A stretch of DNA of 42,888 bases from an uncultured SAR86 cluster bacterium (GTDB lineage: Bacteria; Pseudomonadota; Gammaproteobacteria; Magnimaribacterales; Magnimaribacteraceae), in contig CACDOC010000007.1 of the NCBI GenBank assembly GCA_902554355.1, positions 1-42,888 of the forward strand. Reading direction: 5' to 3'. Position 1 is the stretch's first letter. Each line of letters opens with the position of its first letter. The translations under genes were made by a program, and so were the position numbers. Below, piece after piece: positions 36,518-42,888 of the stretch. The notes under the pieces are model-generated. The model was not told the origin of the DNA. It worked only from the letters and a program-made list of their open reading frames with translations, and ran no database searches.

Positions 36518-37372
36518 ATGTGGGCTTTTTTAAATGGAGAATTCATATCTAAGGACGAAGTAAGAATTTCTCCTTTTGATAGAGGGTTTTTATTTGGTGA
36601 TAGTATTTATGAAGTTATTCCTTCCTATAACAATAAGCTTTTTTTATTTCATGAACATTTTGAAAGGTTAAAGAACTCTCTTTCTATCATAAATATTCCT
36701 ATTCCTGATTCCATAAACAATCTAGATTTACTTATAAAGGAATTAATAAAAAAGAATAAATTTTCTAACCAAGCGATCTATATTCAAATATCAAGAGGAG
36801 TAGACCCTATAAGGTCGCATGTCGCTGATGATGCAACTTTGCCCACTGTATTTATGGTTTCAACAGAATTGGATATAAACCCCTATCGAGAAAATCCGCA
36901 AAAGAAAGGACTTAAACTAAGTTTAGAGCAAGATATTCGATGGAAGAGATGCGATGTAAAAGCAACAACCTTGCTTCCCAATATAATTCCATTTCATGAT
37001 GGAGATAAATCAAATGTTGATGAAATACTATTTCATGATGGGCAGAAAATAAATGAAGGATCTAAATCTAATGTTTTCTTTGTTTTTGAAGACTTAATTG
37101 TTACGCCTCCTAAAGAACAAAATATATTATTAGGTGTAACTAGAAATTATTTTTTGAACAGATTGTCGGAAGAAGGATTTAATGTATCAGAGAAAGAAGT
37201 AAAAGTAGATGATTTAAGTAAGGCTGATGAGATATGGGTAACAAGCTCAACAAAAGAGTTACAACCTGTTTATAAGGTTAACGATATTGTTTTACCTGAA
37301 AAAGAATACAAAGAATATTATTGGTATAAAGCTTTAAAAATCTTAGAGGAAGATTTAAAAAGTAATAGCTAA
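36518..37372 (+). CDS. dat: D-amino acid aminotransferase (class IV, D-alanine type)
   Basis: PLP enzyme of 284 residues that interconverts D-alanine/2-oxoglutarate and pyruvate/D-glutamate. DRGFLFGDSIYEVIPSY (21-37), Schiff-base Lys148 in CDVKATTLLPN, and NEGSKSNVFFV (179-189) with the PLP-contacting Glu180 are class IV signatures. A branched-chain aminotransferase or aminodeoxychorismate lyase is possible, but its place after dacA fits D-amino acid recycling from released D-Ala. Its end overlaps the convergent holA by 18 bases. No ribosome-binding site stands out. Confidence 0.85.
   Translation: MWAFLNGEFISKDEVRISPFDRGFLFGDSIYEVIPSYNNKLFLFHEHFERLKNSLSIINIPIPDSINNLDLLIKELIKKNKFSNQAIYIQISRGVDPIRSHVADDATLPTVFMVSTELDINPYRENPQKKGLKLSLEQDIRWKRCDVKATTLLPNIIPFHDGDKSNVDEILFHDGQKINEGSKSNVFFVFEDLIVTPPKEQNILLGVTRNYFLNRLSEEGFNVSEKEVKVDDLSKADEIWVTSSTKELQPVYKVNDIVLPEKEYKEYYWYKALKILEEDLKSNS
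37338..37356 (-). terminator. Possible hairpin after holA
   Basis: AAATCTT, a 5-base loop and AAGATTT form a 7-bp stem ending at the holA stop; on the minus strand it runs into a five-T stretch. The stem is AT-rich and lies inside the dat coding sequence. Confidence 0.3.
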
Positions 37373-38326
37373 GTCTCTAATTGCCTGCCAAGGATTTTTT
37401 GATGAGAGCCCTTTGATCGAAGCATCTATTTGAGCGATTTCTAGCATAGATTGCTTAATTTTACTTTTAGAAAGTTGATTGACTCTCTTAGTTAAGGTTT
37501 CTAAATAATGCCTAGGCCCCCAAATATTCTTTGTAGATTTATCTTCCATGACCTTATATAAATTATTAATCTCTTTGGTAAGGGCCCATAAAATAAGAGT
37601 CGGTTGCGTACCTTCTGATTTTAAAGATTCTATGATCTTAAAGGTTCTATTTTTATTTCCAGAAACAAATGCATTAGATAAATCAAATATCCCAAATTTT
37701 GAAGCGTTTGATATACAAGCTTCCATTTCTCCTAAACCAATCTCTTTATTGGGGTAAAGTAAAGATAATTTCATAATTTCTTGAGTTGCTGCTAATAGAT
37801 TGCCTTCAGTTTTTTCCGAAAGTAATATCGCTGCTTCATTCTTTACCTTCATATTAGAAACTTCTGCTTGGTCTTGAATCCATTTAGGCATTGAATTTAG
37901 AGGAATAGGGCTTTCAATGATCATTAAACCAGCTTTTTCCAAAGCTTTAGCCCATGCTGAAGATTGAGATTTTTTATCTAGACTTTCAGCAGACACGATT
38001 ATTAATTTATTAGGGTCAGGTTTTAAAGAATATTCCTTTAGTGCTTTAGCTCCCCTGTTACCTGGACCAGACCCTAGTAACTTAACTTCAATTATCTTTT
38101 TAGAACCAAACAAATCTAAATTTTCATTATTAGAATCTAGAAAAGTCCAATCAGTATCTTTCGAAATTACATACGTAGTTTTCTCTTCAAAATTAGAATT
38201 CTTCGCTGATAAGAGAATTTGGTCAGTTAACGAAGAGAGCTGTATCGACTCCTCTGCAAAAAATATATAAACGGGTTTAAGTTCTTTTTGAACTAAGTTT
38301 CTAAGGTCTTTTGAGTGCGCCTTCAT
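37355..38326 (-). CDS. holA: DNA polymerase III delta subunit
   Basis: Clamp-loader wrench subunit that opens the beta sliding clamp. It is 323 residues, close to E. coli HolA (343). Family features: the N-terminal PVYIFFAEESIQL, KKIIEVKLLGSGPGNRGAKAL, KLIIVSAESLDKKSQSSAW, LLSEKTEGNLLAATQEIMKL and the C-terminal LILWALTKEINNLYKVMEDK with the following helical collar domain. It starts inside lptE (26-base overlap), the normal gammaproteobacterial order leuS-lptE-holA. Confidence 0.93.
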   Translation of the reverse strand: MKAHSKDLRNLVQKELKPVYIFFAEESIQLSSLTDQILLSAKNSNFEEKTTYVISKDTDWTFLDSNNENLDLFGSKKIIEVKLLGSGPGNRGAKALKEYSLKPDPNKLIIVSAESLDKKSQSSAWAKALEKAGLMIIESPIPLNSMPKWIQDQAEVSNMKVKNEAAILLSEKTEGNLLAATQEIMKLSLLYPNKEIGLGEMEACISNASKFGIFDLSNAFVSGNKNRTFKIIESLKSEGTQPTLILWALTKEINNLYKVMEDKSTKNIWGPRHYLETLTKRVNQLSKSKIKQSMLEIAQIDASIKGLSSKNPWQAIRDLAITF

Positions 38327-38819
38327 TGCTGTTCAATGCTAATTGAAATTCCATATTCTTAATAGCATCTTTTATAAAGTTTTTTATTAGAATTTTTTCT
38401 TCCCTTTCCACGGCTAATAGGTCTGATTGATTAAAACTTAAATAACTTTGAGATGTGAAAGTATTCTCTTTAATTATTTCATTTTTACTAATAAGTTCAT
38501 AAGAGATAGTATAGCTAAGCCTTACTTGTGTTGTTCTGGCACCAGCCCCTATAGCTCCAGAAAATTTCTTCAATTCGTGTAATTTTATTTTAATAGTTAG
38601 GTTTTTACCGTTATTTGCATCTTTGACTCTGAAGATAGTATTACCTTTATTTTTTAATTGAGAAATTAACTCAAAGTTAAGATCAGAGTTATCTGATAGA
38701 ACTATCAAGTTCTTTTGAGATAATTCATTTGAATTTTCTCTAAGAGAGTATCCGCATGCAGATAAGAGGAATGTAGATATTAAAAGGAAAGAAAAAAGAG
38801 ATTTTTTTAATAGTTTCAT
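38301..38819 (-). CDS. lptE: LPS-assembly lipoprotein LptE
   Basis: Outer-membrane lipoprotein that plugs and helps fold LptD for LPS insertion. It has 172 residues. The lipoprotein signal (KKSLFSFLLISTFLLSAC) ends in an LSAC lipobox with acylated Cys22, followed by GYSLREN, the typical LptE start. The rest is a two-helix, four-strand alpha/beta domain of weak conservation, with GAGARTTQVRLSYTISYEL as the recognisable core and long C-terminal helices. Its ATG overlaps the leuS stop by four bases. Confidence 0.9.
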   Translation of the reverse strand: MKLLKKSLFSFLLISTFLLSACGYSLRENSNELSQKNLIVLSDNSDLNFELISQLKNKGNTIFRVKDANNGKNLTIKIKLHELKKFSGAIGAGARTTQVRLSYTISYELISKNEIIKENTFTSQSYLSFNQSDLLAVEREEKILIKNFIKDAIKNMEFQLALNSNEGALKRP

Positions 38820-41263
38820 AGAACTATGTTTATGAGTTTTCCTGGAACGTAAATAAGTTTCTTAATTTCTGAATCAGAGACATATTGTTTAATCTTTTCG
38901 TCTTTTAGAGCCATACTTTTTATATCTTCTTCCTCAGAATCGGAATTTACATTGACTTCTGACCTCAATTTCCCATTTACTTGAATTACTATTTTAATAA
39001 AATCTTCTTCAAGCATCTTTTCTTTTGCTTCCGGCCATTGGGTATCTACAACCAAACCATCTTGGTTTAATTCCCACCATAAATGTTGAGATAAGTGCGG
39101 GGTTATAGGTGCAAGCATTAGAATGATTGCTTTGATTGCTTCATCAGCTACTTTCCTTTTGTTGGTATCCGCATCTGAATTTACGAACTCTTTGGGTATG
39201 GCATTGGACAATTCCATAATGGATGCGATGGCCGTATTAAAGCTGTGTCTTCTTAGAAAATCATCTTTTACCTTCTTTAATGTTTGATGAGTTTTTAATT
39301 GAAGTTTCTTTATTTCTGGGTCTTTAGATTTAATTTCAGAGAATTCTGGAACTTCAGCATTTATATGATCATGAACAAGTTTCCAAATTCTATTAATGAA
39401 TCTATAGGCGCCTTGAACTCCTTGGTCAGACCACTCAAGAGATTGGTCTGGAGGTGCAGCAAACATAACAAACAACCTAACAGTATCTGCTCCATATTTC
39501 TGAATTAGACTTTCAGGATCAACTATATTGCCTTTAGACTTAGACATTTTAGAACCATCTTTTAACACCATTCCCTGACAAAGCAAATTCTTAAAAGGTT
39601 CATCTCCTTCAACGATTCCTAGGTCTCTTAAACATCTAAAAAAGAACCTTGAATAAAGAAGGTGAAGAACAGCATGTTCTATACCTCCAACATATTGGTC
39701 TACCGGTAGCCAATATTTAGCTCTATCATCCAACATAGAGTGTTCGTTATCAAAGCTTGCAAATCTTGCGTAATACCATGAGGATTCAAAGAAAGTATCA
39801 AAAGTATCAGTTTCTCTTTCGTAAGATTTTCCGTCTTGTTCAATATTTATAAAGTCTTTCATGTCTTTTAGAGGAGAGTTGACACCCTTAAATTCTACAT
39901 TTAAAGGGAGTCTTACTGGAAGATCCTTTGCGGGAACAAATCCTTTTTCATTTTTTAAGATGGGAATTGGCGATCCCCAATATCTTTGTCTCGACACACC
40001 CCAATCCCTTAGTCTGTAATTAGTAGATCTCTTTCCACATTTAAGGTCTTTGGCTTTATTTTCAATTGCTTTGAAAGCTTCTTCAAAAGACAGATTATTA
40101 AATTCACCTGAATTGATTAGATTATTTTTTTCGAGAATAGCTTCTTTACTTATGTCATCTCCTTTATTCCCCTCTATAACTTGTTTTATTGGTAATTTAT
40201 ATTTTTTTGCAAACTCAAAATCTCTTTGGTCATGTCCAGGAACTGCCATAAGAGCTCCTGATCCATAATCACTTAAGACGAAGTTAGCAATCCATATAGG
40301 AAGCTTTTCTTTAGTGAAGGGATGTATAGCTTTAAATTGCGTTTCCATACCTTTCTTTTCTTGCTTAGCTAAATCTGCTTCAGTGGTTCTAACTTTATTA
40401 AGTTCATTTATAAAGTCTTGAACCTCATTATTTTCTTTCGCCATTTCTAGGCTTAAAAAATGAGAAGAAGAAATAGCTATGAAAGAAGCGCCCATTATTG
40501 TGTCAGGTCTAGTGGTAAAAATATCTATAAGTTTTTTTGATCCTTCAATTGCAAAACTAAATTCCATGCCTTCAGATTTACCTATCCAATTCTTTTGTTG
40601 GATTCTTACTTGTTCAGGCCAGCCTTTAAGTTCATCTGTACCTTCAAGTAACTCTTCAGCATAATCTGTTATCTTTAGAAACCATTGCTTAAGGGTCTTT
40701 TTTTCAACATCAGCTCCCGATCTCCATCCTTTTCCATCAACAACTTGTTCGTTCGCTAAAACTGTTTGATCAACTGGGTCCCAATTAACCTCTGCCTCTG
40801 CTTGATAGGCCAAGCCCTTTTCGACCAATTGCAAGAAAAACCATTGCTCCCACTTATAATAACTCTCATCAGAGGTAGAAAACTCTCTTTTCCAGTCATA
40901 AGCAAACCCCATCCCAGAAAGCTGATCTTTCATATGTTTTATATTTTCTTGTGTCCAATCTGCAGGTTGAATTTTATTCTTGATAGCAGCATTTTCGGCT
41001 GGTAAACCAAATGCATCCCAGCCCATTGGCTGTAAAACATTTTTTCCTAGCATGCGCTGAAATCTGCTAATTACATCTCCAATTGTGTAGTTTCTAACGT
41101 GGCCCATGTGAATAGATCCACTGGGGTATGGAAACATGCTTAAGCAGAAAAACTTTTCTTTATTTGGATCTTCAGTAACTGAAAAGGTATCATTTTCGTT
41201 CCAGTATGATTGTATTTTTTCTTCTATCTTGGCTGGGTCATAAGGAATTTCTACATCACCCAT
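38816..41263 (-). CDS. leuS: Leucyl-tRNA synthetase
   Basis: Class Ia aminoacyl-tRNA synthetase of 815 residues (E. coli 860). The HIGH box reads HMGH (52-55) in PYPSGSIHMGHVRNYT, and the KMSKS box is in GSKMSKSKGN. The CP1 editing domain is present, with FTTRPDTIMGA and AVPGHDQRDFEFA, so proofreading should be intact. Lacks a canonical zinc-binding cysteine set that I can see (the ENGERNYRLRDWGVSRQRYWG-type region is present). It starts one base after accC and its stop overlaps lptE. Confidence 0.97.
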   Translation of the reverse strand: MGDVEIPYDPAKIEEKIQSYWNENDTFSVTEDPNKEKFFCLSMFPYPSGSIHMGHVRNYTIGDVISRFQRMLGKNVLQPMGWDAFGLPAENAAIKNKIQPADWTQENIKHMKDQLSGMGFAYDWKREFSTSDESYYKWEQWFFLQLVEKGLAYQAEAEVNWDPVDQTVLANEQVVDGKGWRSGADVEKKTLKQWFLKITDYAEELLEGTDELKGWPEQVRIQQKNWIGKSEGMEFSFAIEGSKKLIDIFTTRPDTIMGASFIAISSSHFLSLEMAKENNEVQDFINELNKVRTTEADLAKQEKKGMETQFKAIHPFTKEKLPIWIANFVLSDYGSGALMAVPGHDQRDFEFAKKYKLPIKQVIEGNKGDDISKEAILEKNNLINSGEFNNLSFEEAFKAIENKAKDLKCGKRSTNYRLRDWGVSRQRYWGSPIPILKNEKGFVPAKDLPVRLPLNVEFKGVNSPLKDMKDFINIEQDGKSYERETDTFDTFFESSWYYARFASFDNEHSMLDDRAKYWLPVDQYVGGIEHAVLHLLYSRFFFRCLRDLGIVEGDEPFKNLLCQGMVLKDGSKMSKSKGNIVDPESLIQKYGADTVRLFVMFAAPPDQSLEWSDQGVQGAYRFINRIWKLVHDHINAEVPEFSEIKSKDPEIKKLQLKTHQTLKKVKDDFLRRHSFNTAIASIMELSNAIPKEFVNSDADTNKRKVADEAIKAIILMLAPITPHLSQHLWWELNQDGLVVDTQWPEAKEKMLEEDFIKIVIQVNGKLRSEVNVNSDSEEEDIKSMALKDEKIKQYVSDSEIKKLIYVPGKLINIVL

Positions 41264-41264
41264 C

Positions 41265-42602
41265 TTATCCTTTATCCTTATTTATATTTTCTAAATAATT
41301 TATGCTTATACCACCTTTTATAAAATTTGGGTCGTTTACTAGCTTTCTATGCAAATCAAGATTTGTATCTATACCCAGAACATACATTTCATCTAGAGCC
41401 CTCTCAAGTCTAGCTCTTGCATCTTCTCTATCATTCGCTCTACAAATCACTTTCGCAATTAATGAATCGTAATAAGGAGGAACGACATAATCTTTGTATA
41501 AATGTGAGTCCATTCTGACACCAATTCCTCCGGGTGCGTGGTATTCAATTATTTTTCCAGGTGATGGGATAAAGGTTTCCGAGTTTTCAGCGTTTATTCT
41601 GCATTCGATAGCATGTCCTTTCATTACAATGTCTTCTTGCTTAACTTTCAATTCTTCTTCTCTAGCTATTCTTAGTTGAAGCTTTACTAAATCTAATCCA
41701 GTTACACTTTCAGTGACTGGATGTTCTACCTGAATTCTCGTATTCATTTCAATGAAATAGAAATTATCATTTTCATATAGGAATTCAAACGTTCCAGCAC
41801 TTACATAATTCAATTTTTTGCATGCTTCTATGCATTTACTATAAATTTCTTCTCTTTTATCTTCATTAATATTAATAGCAGGCGCCTCTTCAATAACTTT
41901 TTGATGTCTTCTTTGCAGAGAGCAGTCTCTGTCTCCAAGATGTAACACATTGCCGTGCTTATCGGCTAATACCTGAACTTCTATATGCCTAGGATTTTCA
42001 AGAAATTTCTCCATGTAGACGGTTGAATCTCCAAAGGCTATAGCAGATTCTTGTTGCGTTAGTTCAATTGAGCTTTCTAGCTCTTCTTTAGAGTTTACTA
42101 TTCTCATCCCTCTGCCGCCTCCGCCAGAAGCTGCTTTAATAATTATTGGGTAGCCTAGGTCTTCCGCTTTCTCGTAGGTATCTTCTTCAATTGGTCCTGT
42201 TGAACCAGGAACGATAGGTAAACCTGCATCTAAAGCAAATTCTTTTGCAGAAACTTTGTTTCCCATCATTCTAATTACAGAAGCTGAAGGTCCAACAAAA
42301 TCAAACCCACTTTTTTCTACTTTTTCTGCAAAATCTGGATTTTCAGATAAAAATCCATATCCTGGATGTACACCGTCAGCTCCAGATAACTCCATAGCAC
42401 TGATAATTGCAGGAATATTAAGGTAACTGAGTGCAGAATCTGCAGGACCTATGCATATTGATTCATCAGCCATTTTTACATGCATAAGGTCCTTATCGGC
42501 TTCTGAATAGGCCGCTACTGTAGGAATTTTTAGTTCTTTTGCTGCTCTTAAAATACGTAGAGCTATTTCGCCTCTATTAGCAATTAATAATTTATTAATC
42601 AT
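41265..42602 (-). CDS. accC: Biotin carboxylase subunit of acetyl-CoA carboxylase
   Basis: ATP-grasp enzyme that carboxylates biotin on AccB, the first step of fatty-acid synthesis. It is 445 residues, as in E. coli (449). [16 protein letters not shown] opens the biotin-carboxylase domain; the ATP glycine loop is [11 protein letters not shown] (156-166); [18 protein letters not shown] and the active-site [13 protein letters not shown] follow. It starts 3 bases after accB and ends one base before leuS, so fatty-acid, translation, LPS and replication genes form one transcription unit. Confidence 0.97.
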   Translation of the reverse strand: MINKLLIANRGEIALRILRAAKELKIPTVAAYSEADKDLMHVKMADESICIGPADSALSYLNIPAIISAMELSGADGVHPGYGFLSENPDFAEKVEKSGFDFVGPSASVIRMMGNKVSAKEFALDAGLPIVPGSTGPIEEDTYEKAEDLGYPIIIKAASGGGGRGMRIVNSKEELESSIELTQQESAIAFGDSTVYMEKFLENPRHIEVQVLADKHGNVLHLGDRDCSLQRRHQKVIEEAPAININEDKREEIYSKCIEACKKLNYVSAGTFEFLYENDNFYFIEMNTRIQVEHPVTESVTGLDLVKLQLRIAREEELKVKQEDIVMKGHAIECRINAENSETFIPSPGKIIEYHAPGGIGVRMDSHLYKDYVVPPYYDSLIAKVICRANDREDARARLERALDEMYVLGIDTNLDLHRKLVNDPNFIKGGISINYLENINKDKG

Positions 42603-42605
42603 ATA

Positions 42606-42888
42606 TTAGGCTATTTCAAAAAGGGCTTGGCCATACTCAACTGGTTCAGAGTTTTCTACTTTTATAGAAATTATTTTTCCAGAAAATTCAGATTTAATTT
42701 CATTCATCATTTTCATGGCCTCAACTATACAAACAACATCTCCTTCATTAACTGTATCTCCTAAACTTACAAAAGGTTTACTGCCGGGAGACGCTGACGC
42801 ATAAAATGTTCCTACCATAGGCGAGGTGATAAAGTTACCATCTTTATCTTCCTCTTTAATAGTTTCAGGTGCACTTTCATCAAAGTCT
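42606..42888 (-). CDS. accB: Biotin carboxyl carrier protein, C-terminal part (N-terminus off the right edge)
   Basis: Carries biotin between AccC and the carboxyltransferase. Ninety-four codons are in the window, and the frame stays open to the edge without an obvious start: SPMVGTFY is preceded by acidic, poorly ordered sequence ([19 protein letters not shown]), the usual Ala/Pro/acidic linker region. The biotinyl domain is complete: [18 protein letters not shown], then the biotin-accepting Lys in EAMKMMNEI, and a closing beta hairpin ([13 protein letters not shown]). The ATG at 42818 is internal, not the gene start. Confidence 0.96.
   Translation of the reverse strand, partial: DFDESAPETIKEEDKDGNFITSPMVGTFYASASPGSKPFVSLGDTVNEGDVVCIVEAMKMMNEIKSEFSGKIISIKVENSEPVEYGQALFEIA

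Overview
This is 42.9 kb of AT-rich (roughly 35-37% G+C by eye), very tightly packed bacterial chromosome. Gene order and protein sequence point to a gammaproteobacterium: parE-parC, the rsfS-rlmH-mrdA-rodA-mltB-dacA wall cluster, leuS-lptE-holA, mpl, and a YghU close to that of E. coli. Low G+C, one- to four-base gene junctions, overlapping convergent ends and many lipid/xenobiotic enzymes fit a streamlined marine lineage of the SAR86 type; that placement is inference. I see no tRNA, rRNA, CRISPR array, insertion sequence, prophage or attachment site. No stretch over 300 bases lacks a gene.

Layout. 1-1528 (-): 5' part of katG. 1714-2190 (+): coaD. 2192-6293 (-): a run transcribed tolC-like, yghU, exported haloalkane dehalogenase-like hydrolase, mutM. 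6412-10694 (+): peroxiredoxin, cytochrome P450, AttH-like protein, APH/ACAD10-like kinase and a 149-residue unknown, an apparent five-gene operon. 10691-10810 (-): possible 39-residue membrane peptide. 10962-15588 (+): parE, parC, hotdog thioesterase. 15581-17764 (-): argD then an aldo/keto reductase. 17811-18293 (+): DUF2244 membrane protein. 18294-21730 (-): secreted PHB-depolymerase-like esterase, CoA-transferase, acyl-CoA dehydrogenase. 21767-23352 (+): PaaI-like thioesterase and trans-acting enoyl reductase-like protein. 23349-24605 (-): PPi-dependent phosphofructokinase. 24669-26625 (+): mpl and a Lon N-domain protein. 26627-28638 (-): DedA protein then carotenoid oxygenase. 28684-37372 (+): a near-continuous run proA, nadD, rsfS, rlmH, mrdA, rodA, mltB, dacA, dat. 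37355-42888 (-): accB (cut by the right edge), accC, leuS, lptE, holA.

How the genes fit together. The right half is core physiology: proline and NAD synthesis, ribosome silencing/methylation, the PBP2-RodA elongation machinery with wall trimming and recycling enzymes, fatty-acid initiation, LPS export and replication. The left half is more accessory: oxidative defence (KatG, peroxiredoxin, MutM), glutathione/halocarbon chemistry beside an outer-membrane efflux protein, and two blocks of lipid or terpenoid-type oxidation enzymes. The most unusual block is P450, AttH-like protein, kinase and unknown protein behind a peroxiredoxin promoter. It could be an undescribed oxidise-then-phosphorylate pathway, though nothing in the sequence names the substrate.

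Regulatory signals. Several sigma70-like promoters are readable: coaD, peroxiredoxin, argD. Two -10 boxes lie 6-7 bases from an ATG, implying leaderless mRNAs (mpl and the 21767 thioesterase). One -10 is a perfect palindrome lying between divergent genes. Two inverted repeats sit on promoters (6311-6334 and 17777-17808).
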